DNA from: Aralia elata
Lineage: Eukaryota; Streptophyta; Magnoliopsida; Apiales; Araliaceae
Direction: 5' to 3'
NCBI GenBank assembly: GCA_034770075.1
Contig: CM068383.1
Span: forward strand, 49,991,222-50,055,221
Length of the DNA stretch: 64,000 bases
Part shown: piece by piece, positions 11,541-22,900 of the stretch
Layout: each line of letters begins with the position of its first letter
Position numbering within the stretch: position 1 is the stretch's first letter
Made by a program: the position numbers and the translations under genes
The notes under the pieces: generated by a model
Told to the model about the DNA's origin: nothing
The model's database searches: none
What the model saw: only the letters and a program-made list of their open reading frames with translations

Positions 11541-13661
11541 TGTCGACGCCGGGTTCTCGCTTTCTCGTCTCTTTAGTCTTTTCCAATTTTAGCCTTTTGA
11601 TTTAGATGACGTTTGGAAAAGGTCGGCATTGATGTCGACGGGGTTTTGAAAGATCGCGTTTTATGATGAGCCAATTAACCAGAGTCGCCAGTTGGTATAT
11701 TTGAAATGGATGTACCAACTCATCCGAGTTTTCGTTTTTTTATAAATCGCTGGCTCATGTGTGACTCCGAATTAATTGGTCTGCGAATCGAGATTCATGG
11801 AGTTCGGGGGCTTGTTTAAGTGAGGGGAAGGTGTTAGGCATCCCTCGACTTCCGTGAAACACGGTTACCGCAATCTTAATGCTTTCCTATCCTTTAATTC
11901 ATGAATGTGTGTGTGCGCGCGCTTGTGTGTGGGTGTGTGTGTCTATGTGAATGATGTGGTGAGTTTGTATGAAAGAATCATTTGGATTTTTAGGGAAAGT
12001 CGTGCTTTAATTTGATAACGCTTCGGAATGTCTTTTCGGTATACACGAGCAAGCTTTATTCTTTATGAGAAAGGTTTGATTTTAATTTATCAAAACTATG
12101 AGATTTTCATTAGGTGTCGTTTTGGCAAAACAAGAGTTTTAAACCTTCGTCAAAATAGGAATCGAGATCTATACGTTGCTTTCGTGAAACGATCGGGCAA
12201 TTTCTAGAATCTCTTTCACCCTATGCACAAAGATTTAATAAAATGTTACTTATTTGCAAAATCATTTTGTGTGATATTTGAAAACGATTTTCTTTAGCTT
12301 TTTCGTTAGATAGGAATCGACATTCATTAGCACTTCTCAAATTTTAACCTCGTGATTCTAATATCCTACTTTGATTGATTTTATGAAAATCTTATCATTT
12401 GGCTTTGAAATCAATTTCGTGTCATAAATCAAATCAAGCATTAAAATGCGTTGGGGCTATTCATGGGCATGTAAGCCATCAAAATGTCCCCGAACGCCAA
12501 CAATCACAAATTTCACTATTTCGGGGCCTTAAGCACGATTCTCGCCTTAGCGTCGTTTTAAGGCCCAACGATTACATATTTACAATGAAAACTACGTCAT
12601 TTCTACTTCTTACATCAAGACATGTCCATCATCGGATTGGGACCCCGGGGTCGCTTTCCTAGGCTCACAACCAAGTATCCACACACAAACAATCGGATAT
12701 TACAAGAAAATAAACCAACCCGGATAATCTAACAGTACCAAGACATCCTAAAATAACGATTTAAAGGAATTGATACCAAATATAACATCTTAAAACAAAC
12801 AAAGAAATTAATGAACGAATATCATCGGGTTATTAGGAAGAGTTTTATTCCGATGGAAACTTCACTCATAATCCCTAATTCATTGTTCAATCAATAAATT
12901 ACATGAAAAATTGCATCTAATTTGATCAAATGATATGATAGAAATTGATATCACAAAAAGAGATTTCACCTTGCAATTGATATCCAAATGGATATGAACT
13001 TGATGTATTTGAGTAGAAGGAAAGAATCTATTTGATACAATCAAATCAAAAGAAAATTATTCCTCTCTTTTTTCTCTCTTTTCTTCCTATTTGATTGCAA
13101 AATTTCTCTCTTTTCCCCTCTATTTTCGTGCTTATGTTGCTGCTGGAATCTCCTTCTTCTCCACAATTGCTGAACCCCCTGTATGCTGCCTGAAGCTGGC
13201 TTAAATAGGCTGGCCAGAGCCAGCCGCAGATCTATCTGCGGCTGGCCGCAGATGGATCTGCGGCTGGCCAGCTGGCACGCCTCCCATCGCACTCAGCTGG
13301 TAGTGCTGATTTCCTGGTTTCCGTGCTGGCGCACCCACTTGGCCGCAGATCTATCCGCGGCTGGCGGGCTTGACTTTCTCGATTTTCGTGCCACGCCTCG
13401 ATTTTCGTGCCGCAACGTCGGTTTTCGCTGACAGGCTCGTATTCTGCAGTCCGGGAATTTCCGGGAGACGTGCCACCTCATTCGGAAGTGCCTGCCTCGG
13501 ACGGCTTTATTGTCACGTAAACTTGGGTTGACCAAAACATTGCGGCGGTGCCGGGCGCTCGCCCTTGTGCCCGTTCCTTTGCTCCCACAAGCCGGTTCAA
13601 TTGACGGATTCGCCCTCCTGTCATGGTTAGTAGAAGGAAACGCAAAATTTGGGTGTCTACA
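11541..13661 (-). repeat. 3' LTR of element D (left copy)
   Basis: On the minus strand it reads TGTAGACACCCAAATTTTGCG ... GGCGTCGACA. Palindromic boxes with GCCGCAGAT/ATCTGCGGC arms lie at 13223-13242, 13245-13264 and 13342-13361. A TATTTAAG word (minus strand) follows near 13201-13208 and is the best TATA candidate. A (GT)n run is near 11910-11945. It is nearly identical to 27512-29635. Confidence 0.92.
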
Positions 13662-13677
13662 GCTGCCCCTCTTTATC
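13662..13677 (-). other. Polypurine tract of element D
   Basis: On the minus strand GATAAAGAGGGGCAGC abuts the 3' LTR. This is the expected plus-strand primer for reverse transcription. The same tract adjoins the LTRs of elements C (51413-51426) and F (61349-61364). Confidence 0.75.
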
Positions 13678-13891
13678 ATGTTTATGAAATGATAAATGAA
13701 ATGAACAGGATAAAGAATAGACACTCGATGCATGAATGACAATGTGTAAGAATGACAGTGCATACATGATGCCTCACACATATAGCTTATGATGCAACCT
13801 AAGATGCAATGCATGCAAGACATTCGTAAGAGTGTCAATGTATCAACCCCTTGACCGTGTTCGTTAGTCTTTGGGTTTACTCCTTCAATCT
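13678..13891. other. Spacer between purine tract and tandem array of element D
   Basis: No gene is seen. It is rich in ATGCAT, GATGCA and CATGA words and is conserved with 51263-51412 in C and 61365-61529 in F. Confidence 0.5.
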
Positions 13892-14913
13892 ATCGTCTCG
13901 TTCGGGGCCGGGTATCGTCGCCGGTCACCCATCGCGTAACCCCCGGTTATCGTCGCCGGTTAGTTATCTTGTCGGAGCCGGTTATCGTCGCCGGTCATCC
14001 GTCTCGTGATCGCCGGTTATCGTCGCCGGTCGATCGTCATGTCGGGGCCGGGTATTGTCGCCGGTCACCCATCTCGTAACCCCCGGTTATCGTTGCCGGT
14101 TGGTCATCTGTCGGAGCCGGTTATCGTCGCCGGACATCCATCTCGTGATCGCCGGTTATCGTCGCCGGTCGATCGTCTCGTCGGGGCCGGGTATCGTCGC
14201 CGGTCACCCGTCTCGTAACCCCCGGTTATCGTCGCCGGTTGGTTATCTGTAGGAGCCGGTTATCGTCGCCGGTCATCCATCTCGTGATCGCCGGTTATCG
14301 TCGTCGGTCGATCGTCATGTCGGGGCCGGGTATCGTCGCCGGTCACCCATCTCGTAACCCCCGGTTATCGTCGCCGGTTGGTTATCTGTCGGAGCCGGTT
14401 ATCGTCGCCGGTCATCCATCTCGTGATCGCCGGTTATCGTCGCCGGTCGATCGTCATGTCGGGGCCGGGTATCGTCGCCGGTCACCCATCTCGTAACCCC
14501 CGGTTATCGTCGCCGGTTGGTTATCTTGTCGGAGCCGGTTATCGTCGCCGGACATCCATCTCGTGATCGCCGGTTATCGTCGTCGGTCGATCGTCTCGTC
14601 GGGGCCGGGTATCGTCGCCGGTCACCCATCTCGTAACCCCCGGTTATCGTCGCCGGTTGGTTATCTGTCGGAGCCGGTTATCGTCGCCGGACATCCATCT
14701 CGTGATCGCCGGTTATCGTCGCCGGTCGATCGTCATGTCGGGGCCGGGTATCGTCGCCGGTCACCCATCGCGTAACCCCCGGTTATCGTCGCCGGTTGGT
14801 TATCTGTCGGAGCCGGTTATCGTCGCCGGCCATCCATCTCGTGATCGACGGTTATCGTCGCCGGTCGATCGTTTCGTCGGGGCCGGGTATCGTCGCCGGT
14901 CACCCATTGCGTA
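13892..14913. repeat. GC-rich tandem array of element D, ~139-bp higher-order unit
   Basis: About 7.3 copies of a 139-140-bp unit. Each unit is a dimer of two related ~70-bp monomers. One carries CGGGGCCGGGTATCGTCGCC then CACCCATCTCGTAACCCCC. The other carries CGGAGCCGGTTATCGTCGCC then CATCCATCTCGTGATCGCC. Each monomer itself holds two TATCGTCGCCGG cores. Elements C and F have the corresponding ~70-bp monomer array. The short open frames through the array repeat with the unit and are not genes. Confidence 0.9.
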
Positions 14914-15178
14914 AACTTTTCACTTCAACCCGTCAAATGGCTTCAAGGGAGCAAGGCGGGGCCCACCAGGGCCAGCCGCAGATGGATCTGCGGCCAGCCG
15001 CAGATACATCTGCGGCCAAGATCGGGCCTTATAACCAACGCGCCTCCTCCAGATCTGTCACTTTCAACTTGCAATCCTCAGAGATTCTCTCGATTCTTCT
15101 TGTTCGCAAGGGCTTTTTGTCGATTTTTTCAATTTTCCTGCAAAAACTGCTCCGGTAGGGTCGATCTACGCGCTACAG
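14914..15178 (+). promoter_or_regulatory. Putative promoter and 5'-UTR exon of the antisense PMD gene (element D)
   Basis: Two adjacent palindromes, GCCGCAGATGGATCTGCGGC (14975-14994) and the same arms around AC (14997-15016), are followed by TTATAA at 15029-15034. A conserved leader then begins near CCAGATCTGTCACTTTCA. Elements C and F show the same order: palindrome(s), AAGATCGGG, a TATA-like word, CAGATCTGTCACTTTCA. The UTR exon ends at the donor ACAG|GTAACAC at 15178/15179. Confidence 0.6.
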
Positions 15179-15500
15179 GTAACACTTTGACCGGTCACTT
15201 TTCAATTTCGTCAATATTTTGCTATACATTTGACTATTTGCATGTTTAGAGATAAAATGTATGCTTTACAATGCTATGTAATGTACCATCATATATACAT
15301 GCTATGTATCAACTATGTGAGTCCTATTTTATGTTCATGAGGCGGTCCCACATATTGTTACTCCTTTTCTGCAAGAGAAACATGCATTACATGATGTAAT
15401 TACACATATGAATGCAATTTAAATCTGTTTGAGGCTTTGATTGATGGAAAACACGTTTGGCTTATGCCTGGGATGTTCAATTTACAAACGGAACTCTGCC

Positions 15501-15537
<37 letters not shown>

Positions 15538-15640
15538 GCATCATGTTGCATTAATCATATGATGAGGCTAGAAATTTAGAATGTTCATTACATAAATTTT
15601 AAAAGGAAACTTACCTTCTTTCTCGCCCGTTCTATTCCAG
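15179..15640 (+). other. 5'-UTR intron of the antisense PMD gene (element D)
   Basis: Starts GTAACACTTTGACC and ends TTCTATTCCAG, two bases before the ATG at 15643. The equivalent intron in C (49943-50404, minus strand) is also 462 bp, and in F it is 455 bp, with the same donor and acceptor words. A 30-odd-base T run lies near 15504-15532. No ORF of note. Confidence 0.65.
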
Positions 15641-15642
15641 CT

Positions 15643-17614
15643 ATGGATCGTGATGCGCCCAGTAGCTCCTCCGCCTCTCGGACTTCGGGTGTTCGCCGTC
15701 GTAGGGCTGCACCCACTCCTGTTCCTCCTCGGACCCGTCAGGCTCGCCGTTTGACGGAGGCTGTTATTCGTCCTGGTCATCCGGACGTTGAGGAGGCTGT
15801 CCCTCCGGAGGTCGCGGCAGAGGGGCCATCCTCCAGCACACCGGCTCCATCTACTCATCAGGCTCCTTCTGGCGCCTCTGTGCAGATACCCGATCTTTTG
15901 GGTTGGGATCTCAGCCGTCACCCTTCAGCATCTCTCGTGGCTAACGAGGTATATTTCAGCTCTATTCTGATTTCACTCTCAATTTCTCCATTCTCCTTTT
16001 ATCCGGATTGACCCCTTGGTGATTGCCCCAGGTACCCGAGTTTACCCAGCCGAGGGGTAACTGGTTCAACATCTACTCCCTTTACGCGGCCCTGCACAGT
16101 GATTATCGGGCGATGGTGGACTCTTGGGGCTTTCGACATTTCTTCACTATCATCCCCCGCCAGTGCCCCTGGGGTTACATGAGGGCTTTATCCGAGCGAT
16201 GGTTCCACCAGACGCAGTCTCTTCATCTCCTCGACTGCGAGGTCGTGTTGACCCCATGGGACTGGAGGTACATTACTGGCATTGAGTTTACCGGGTCCCG
16301 CATCCCCTTGGATCTTGATATCACTCCTGCGGAGGTTCGAGCTTTGCTAGGCTTCGCTGCTGAGGATCGGGTCTTTAAGGCCCGCAGTATCCGATCTGGT
16401 GCCTTGGCTGTTGATGCAGTCGGGGGTCTCTATGCGATGCCCATTCCCGCGGATCAGGGCGCCAGGGACATTCTGCTACGACGCCTGTTCCTGACCATCA
16501 TGAGGGGTTGTTTTCTAGGGAACAACTCCTCCACCATTCACTTCAGCGTCGTGGGAGCGGTCAGAGATGTGGATCGCATCAGTGACTATGACTGGGGGTC
16601 ATTCACCTTTGCCTATTTCCTCCATGGTATGCGCCTACGCTCGGAGGGACAGACTGATGCCTGGCTCGGTTTCTACCACTTTCTGCTGGTGAGTCCCTTC
16701 CTCCTCTCTCTTACTGTATTTCTTTTCCTTTCATCTCTTTTCTGTATTTGATAGTGACTCATGCCTTGCCTTGTTTCTATTCACAGTTCTGGGCTTACGA
16801 GCGGCTGCCATGTCTGAGGCCTATCACTACTCTGGGCCCGGACACTTATCCTCGGGGTCGGCGATGGCATCACAGCACTCTGGAGGAGGTCCCCGTGTCG
16901 GGCAGCTTTGCACATTGTCGTATTCAGCTGGAGTTGATCACGGCTGCCGACGTCGTCTGGATTCCCTACCTCTCCGATCATCTGACTGTGGGGTTTGCTG
17001 ACGGGCATCCTTCCGGCCCGGAGTTCGAGCTTTCCACCCGTCGCCTCACTTTGCAGAGTGTTGGAGGCTGGGTGATGTATCTGGGAGAGCGCGCATTCAG
17101 ATGCGTCACTGGGGGGATCCGCATCCCGCACTCCCTTTCTTTCACTACTTTCTGGCCGCTGGATTCTCAGCCCTCGGAGATCATGCTCGCCGGGGAGGAT
17201 GGTCGGATGCTTTCCACAGGCCCCAGTACGAGTGAGGCTTTCAGGACTTGGTGGGTACCTCGTACCATCGGTCCCCAGACTCGGGCCACTTTCTTTCTTG
17301 GAGACATGGTTTCAAGCTCGGTTACGATGACCGATTGGGCTGCCTGTGTTCGGACCCCTACCCATGCTGAGCAGATTGCCACATTGACCCGTCAGGTGGA
17401 CCAGTTGTCGCTGTTTATTCGGGGGTTGGGCCGGACCCCGGAGGAGGCTTACACCTACGATCCTGATGGTGCATGTTATGATGCAGGCCCGAGTTCATCT
17501 GATGCCACAGCGCATCCCTACATCCCTGATATGAACTTTGGTCCTCCGAGCTCGACGACTCCAGGGGATCAGTTCGAGGATCCTGCTTTCATAGATGATA
17601 CTGATTTTATTTAG
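15643..17614 (+). CDS. Antisense plant-mobile-domain (aminotransferase-like) protein gene of element D
   Basis: Predicted three-exon gene: 15643-15948, 16032-16688 and 16787-17614, giving about 596 residues. Introns are GTATATTT..CCCCAG and GTGAGTCC..TTCACAG, and all junctions are phase 0. Exon 1 is a Ser/Arg/Pro-rich low-complexity N-terminus (SSSSASRTSGVRRRRAAP). Exons 2-3 carry a fold resembling the plant mobile domain (NWFNIYSLYAALHSDYRAMVDSWGFRHFF, ALSERW...LLDCEVVLTPWDWRYITG). This domain is known from transposon-derived and MAIL1/MAIN-type host proteins; its biochemical role here is unknown. The gene lies antisense to gag-pol, downstream of the tandem array and a palindrome-bearing promoter. 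It is fully open, unlike the copies in C and F. Exon coordinates are inferred from conservation with C. Confidence 0.72.
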
Positions 17615-17828
17615 ACCAGGATAGGATAGGGCCTTTTGTATCGTCACCTGCTTAGATTTCTTTTTCATTTATGCACTATGTACTGAACTCATTTATTTAT
17701 TTACGCACAGTTTCTTTTCATCTTTATGGGATTCACCTGCTTTATTATTAACTGTATGATGCATGCTTTTTATTTATGGGTAGAGAATGACCCCTGTACA
17801 GTCTTTTTTTGATACTATTTTTTCACAG

Positions 17829-19394
17829 ATGTCGTCCTCAGATGCCGTGGTTCGTTTGGATTCCACTCCTTCCACAGGGTTGGTTGGCAGCCTCTTCCGC
17901 TGGTTGGACAGTCTACTGCCAGCAGATAGGGTTATCGTAGATGGTCTTCTGGGACATTCTTGGTCCTTATTAACCTTCCAGGTGCCAGTGGGCTTTGTGG
18001 ATGGTCTTCTGAGCTATTGGGCCCCTGCCCGTCAGGTGTTTAGGTTTGGGACAGTAGAGCTGACCCCCACCCTTGAGGAGTATGCTCGCTTCACCGGCTT
18101 GCCGTTGGATGGTCCCTGTGCTAGGGTTACCGTTGGTTCCATGCGCCGTCAATTCTTGACTTTCACCGGTTTGCGGAGGGCTGTCTTATTACCGGTAATC
18201 ACATCAGACCATATGGTTCCTCTTCAATTCTTGATTGACCGATTTGGCTCACCTGACAGTTTCCGTCTTTTCCTCGGTGATTTTTCCGTGTCCGAGGAGC
18301 GCTGTGATGCCTTGCGAGTGGGCGTTCTGATGGCCTGTGTCATCTCAGTTTTGTATTTGCCTGCAGGATCCGATCATTTGGACATGCGGATTGTTGCGGC
18401 CGTTGGGGCCCTTCAGGAGGATCACACCATTCTCCCCATGATATTGGCGGATACCTATATGTCGGCCACATATTGCCAGTCCTTCCGAGGGAGATTCTTC
18501 AGAGGGAGTTCGACCTTATTGTATATGTGGTTCATGAGTCATCTTAGTCCCATCGGCCATTTCCGTCGCCAAGGGTTTTGCTTCAGCCATAACATAGCCG
18601 CGCAGTTTCCGTTTCGTCCCGTGAGCTGTACGGATGCGGTCTCCTGGACAGCATTTCTGTCGGTCATCGAGGATCCCTTTCATCTATTGGTCTACTCGGG
18701 CTATTGCTCCTTCATGCGTTTCTTGACCCATGTGCCTGACCTGGATTTCATCCCCATTGCTGGGTTGAGGGGCGTGACGACCTATCATCCCCTGGCAGTT
18801 ATGGGGCAGTTTGATCAGATACAGGATTTACACCCCTTCGCGGGTGCAGCCGCATACCGATTCCTTATATCATCCTGTACAGAGAGGGATCTATTGCAGG
18901 TATACGAGCTTTGGGATCGCAGGATCTTTGCCGAACATAGTGCGAGCTGTCACATCCAGACATTTTCCTACGCACAGTTGTTGCGAGGAGACTTGGATTC
19001 GGCTAGTTTGAGTCGGACAGGGGCCTTTGATGACTCTGGAGTGATTTTCCCAGAAGATACAACAGACCATCCCATCTTAGTCGATTCTGCCCCGAGTCGG
19101 GTTGCTGAGGATTCCCGACTCCGCCTGGCCCTGATTACTACTGAAACCGAGAGGGATGCCGCCCTTGCCGAGAGAGATGAGGCCATTCGGGCTAGAGATG
19201 CTGCCATTGCTGACATAGAGGCCATTGTATTTCATACCAGGGCAGTGGTAGATGCTCATTTTGGGACTGTCAGCCGAGCTACTGCTTTACTGGATCGTAT
19301 TGGTATGATGGGGCAGCAGATTGCAGGAGATGCTGATGCTTCAGATCTATCCACCACCCTGTCCATCCTGCTCCGGCTAGTTTCAGATTTGTAG
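17829..19394 (+). CDS. Antisense DUF7745-like protein gene of element D
   Basis: Open frame of 521 codons from ATG 17829, or 535 from ATG 17787. The tract TACTATTTTTTCACAG ends at 17828 and looks like a splice acceptor, so this may be a downstream exon of the PMD transcript rather than a separate gene; the start is uncertain. The N-terminal two thirds has a DUF7745/PMD-like look (FGTVELTPTLEEYARFTGLPLDGP, VVRLDSTPSTGLVGSLFRWLDSL). The C-terminus is a charged repeat predicted to coil (RLALITTETERDAALAERDEAIRARDAAIADIEA is characteristic in part). An AATAAA at 19456-19461 follows. It converges with pol, which ends at 19907. Function is unknown; the family call rests on motif memory only. Confidence 0.65.
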   Translation: MSSSDAVVRLDSTPSTGLVGSLFRWLDSLLPADRVIVDGLLGHSWSLLTFQVPVGFVDGLLSYWAPARQVFRFGTVELTPTLEEYARFTGLPLDGPCARVTVGSMRRQFLTFTGLRRAVLLPVITSDHMVPLQFLIDRFGSPDSFRLFLGDFSVSEERCDALRVGVLMACVISVLYLPAGSDHLDMRIVAAVGALQEDHTILPMILADTYMSATYCQSFRGRFFRGSSTLLYMWFMSHLSPIGHFRRQGFCFSHNIAAQFPFRPVSCTDAVSWTAFLSVIEDPFHLLVYSGYCSFMRFLTHVPDLDFIPIAGLRGVTTYHPLAVMGQFDQIQDLHPFAGAAAYRFLISSCTERDLLQVYELWDRRIFAEHSASCHIQTFSYAQLLRGDLDSASLSRTGAFDDSGVIFPEDTTDHPILVDSAPSRVAEDSRLRLALITTETERDAALAERDEAIRARDAAIADIEAIVFHTRAVVDAHFGTVSRATALLDRIGMMGQQIAGDADASDLSTTLSILLRLVSDL

Positions 19395-19819
19395 ATTATT
19401 TTATTTCCTGCATAGACTATGTTGGTTTCATCAGTTATTGAAAGAGAAATCTTGTAATAAAAACGACTTATATATATAGACATGCATTTAAATTTAGTCA
19501 TTTTCCCCTTTTGTCGTATCATTGCCCTCCACTGGATCATCATTTTATCCAACTGACCATGATTTTGACATCTCGCCTTCTTTCTTTTCTCAAGACTTGA
19601 TGGAGATTTGACAGATATTGCCGCACACCTTTTGATTTCATCGGATTGAATCTCAGATTTCGGATAACTGTTTGGTTGGATCAGGGTATGTACTTTGGGA
19701 TGAAACTGATTAGGCAGTTGGTTTTGAGAAGGTTTTGAGGGTGTAGGAAGGTTTTATCTGGCTATCGAAAATTGGTTTTGGTTGGGGAAAGGATTATTTT
19801 TTTTTTAAAGGATCGGACC
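19395..19819. other. Convergent intergenic region of element D
   Basis: No gene is seen. It contains the candidate poly(A) signal AATAAA (19456-19461) of the antisense gene. The stretch resembles 45790-46199 of element C in inverse orientation. Confidence 0.5.
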
Positions 19820-19880
19820 GCGCCATGATGGCTGCCTACGTACCCCCACAAGTTGGGAGATCAGGTCCTACGTAGTTCGC
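19820..19880 (-). other. Conserved post-pol TACGTAGG box pair (element D)
   Basis: On the minus strand, about 30 bp after the pol stop, comes CTACGTAGGACCTGATCTCC, then CAACTTGTGGGGGTACGTAG and GCAGCCATCATGGC. Element C keeps the block almost unchanged (45720-45780) although its genes have decayed. The two TACGTA palindromes sit about 36 bp apart. Role unknown; candidates are an RNA processing, packaging or splice element. Confidence 0.55.
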
Positions 19881-19906
19881 CCTCAAGGGAAAAAGGAACT
19901 GATGAT

Positions 19907-22900
19907 TTAAGCGTAGAACCGCTTCACCGAGTCAGAATTGAGGGGTTGTGGAAATACCTCACCATCCATTTCTTGCAATATGAGGGCCCCTCCGGATAGC
20001 ACTTTCTTGATCACAAATGGCCCTTCCCAGTTTGGGGCAAACTTCCCCTTGGCCTCGTCTTGACAAGGCATGACTCTTTTCAACACCAAATCATTTTCCT
20101 TGAATTTTCGAAGTCTTATCTTCTTATCGTATGATCGAGAGATCCTCTGTTGATACAGTTGACCATGCCAAACGGCAGCCACCCTCCTTTCGTCAATTAG
20201 GGCCAAATGGTTGTATCGACTTTGCATCCAATCCTCTTCGCTTATCTGAGCGTCAATCACTATTCTGAGGGACGCCATCTCAACCTCAACTGGTAGAACA
20301 GCCTCCATTCCATACACCAAAGCGTAAGGGGTTGCCCCTGTAGAAGTACACGTTGATGTTCGGTATGCCAGCAGGGTGAGGGGTAACAGATCCGGCCATC
20401 CCCGATGATTAGCGGACATTTTCGCCATGATCTTCTTGATGTTTTTATTTGCAGCCTCCACTGCCCCATTCATCTTAGGACGGTAAATGACGGAATTGAG
20501 ATGCTTAATCTTGAACTGGTCACACAGTCCCTTCATGAGGGTGTTGTTTAAATTCCTGGCATTGTCGGAGACCACAACCTCAGGTTGCCCATATCGGCAA
20601 ATGACATTATTCCTGATGAAGCTGACGATGACCTCCTGAGTGACTTTGGGGAAAGAGGCTGCTTCTACCCACTTGGTGAAATAATCGATCATGACGAAGA
20701 TGAATCGATGCCCGTTGCTTGCTTTGGGCTCTATTGGTCCGATTACATCCATTCCCCACATCGAAAATGGCCACGGGGAGGTCATACAGTGCAGTTCATT
20801 GGGAGGTGTATGGATCACATTACCGTGCGCCTGACATTGATAACACCGTTTGACATGATCATCGCAGTCAGCTTTTAAGGTCAACCAATAATGCCCTGTT
20901 CTCAAAATCTTCCTGGCCAGCATCGGTCCACTCATGTGTGGCCCACACACTCCGCCATGGATTTCATTCATAATCTTTTGGGCCTGCGTTTCATCCACGC
21001 ACTGCAACAGTCCCAACCCAGCATCCCTTTTGTAAAGTGAATCCCCACTCAGGTAAAATTTCATCGCCATCTTTTGAATTCTCATCCTTTCAGTCCGATT
21101 TGCCTGATCGGGAAGGGATCTGTCCCTCAGATATTCCCTGATGTCGTGATACCAGGGCCGCCTTGTCAACACCACCTCGTTTGACAACACTGCCACATTT
21201 TCCTCATATGCCGGGGCATTCTGTACGGTGATCTCAATCTGTGGACTGTCCCTACTCTTGATCACGTGGATTAAGGAAGCCAAAGTCGCCAATGCATCGG
21301 CAAAATCATTTCGTCCCCGAGGAATATGGCGGAAGGCGATATCTTCGAACTCTTGCATAAGCTGGGTGACACAACGATGGTATGGAAGTAACCGAAGCTC
21401 CTTAGTGTTGTATACCCCGATTGCTTGTCTGATTACCAATTCTGAATCCCCGAACACCGCTAGTCTTTTTACTCCCATGTCACGGGCCAATCGGAGTCCC
21501 AAGATACACCCCTCGTATTCAGCGGTGTTGTTCGAATTGCTGAAACGAAGTTTAATGGCCACGGGGTATTGTTCTCCGGTGATAGAGACTAGGACCGCTC
21601 CGGCTCCTGCCCCCTCGGCATTCATGGCACCATCAAAATACAGCTTCCAAAATTGTCCCTCGTCATCACATTTTTCGCGCGATACCCAAAATATATCCTC
21701 GCCCGGGAGAGGAGTTTCTAACGGCTCCATCCCTCCTGCCGGGGCTTCTGCCAACTGATCTGCAATTCCCTGCCCTTTCATGGCCTTCTGGGTCACGTAC
21801 ACCATGTCAAACTGTTGTAAAATTAACTGCCATCTTGATAGTCGACAATTCAGCATGGGCCTTTCGAAAATATATTTCAGGGGATCCATTCTTGATATCA
21901 GGTACGTTGTATGCCCATGGAGGTAGTGCTGTAATCTCCCTGCAGCCCAGGCCAGAGCACAACAGGCCTTCTCAATGGGAGTGTAATTCTGCTCACATTG
22001 GCTAAATCTTTTGCTGAGGTAATAGATGGCCTGCTCTTTTCCCGCCTCATTTTTCTGTCCCAACATACATCCCATCGCGATGGCATTTACCGATATATAC
22101 ATAAACAGAGGGATCCCATCCTTCGGGGGTACCAGCACTGGTGCCTCCGTCAATTGTTTCTTAATGGTCTGAAACGCCCTCTGACATTGCTCATTCCATT
22201 CTTGGGACACCCCTTTTCTTAACAGTTTAAAAATCGGCTCACATGTAGTCGTCAAGTGGGATATAAAACGGCTGATGAAGTTTATTCTCCCCAGGAATCC
22301 TCTTATTTCCTTCTCTGTGTGGGGTGCCGGCATATCCACAATGGCCTTAATCTTTGCTGGGTCCAACTCAATGCCCCGATCACTAACCAGGAAACCCAAG
22401 AGCTTGCCCGATTGTACTCCGAAAGCACACTTGGCTGGATTGAGTTTCAGATTATACTTTCTGAGCCGATCGAGTAGCTTTTTGAGATGAGTTATATGAT
22501 CGGACTCTACCTTCGATTTCACAATAATGTCATCCACGTAGACCTCTATCTCCTTGTGCATCATATCGTGGAACAAGGCCATCATGGCTCTCTGATAAGT
22601 AGCCCCTGCATTTGTGAGACCGAAAGCCAGTCGTCTATAGCAGAAAGTGCCCCAGGGGGTGATGAATGCGGTCTTTTCCCGGTCTTCTTCCGCCACCATT
22701 ATCTGATGATATCCCGCAAAGCAATCCACAAAAGAATACATTTCGTACTGGGCTGTGTTATCCACCAGGATGTGTATGAAAGGTACCGGGAAATTGTCCT
22801 TGAGACTGGCCTTGTTTAGATCTCTGTAGTCCACGCATACCCTCACCTTTCCTCCAGGTTTAGCCACTGGGACCACATTGGATAGCCATTCCGGGTAAGT

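Noticed and set aside
12399..12662. 87-codon ORF in the D LTR (also at 28371)
   Set aside because: The two LTR copies differ in frame after a one-base indel and no motif is seen; LTR noncoding sequence.
13892..14913. Series of overlapping plus-strand ORFs (60-120 codons) with repeated arginine-rich peptides
   Set aside because: They restart with each tandem unit and share the repeat period. No upstream signal or homology; open frames are a by-product of the repeat composition.
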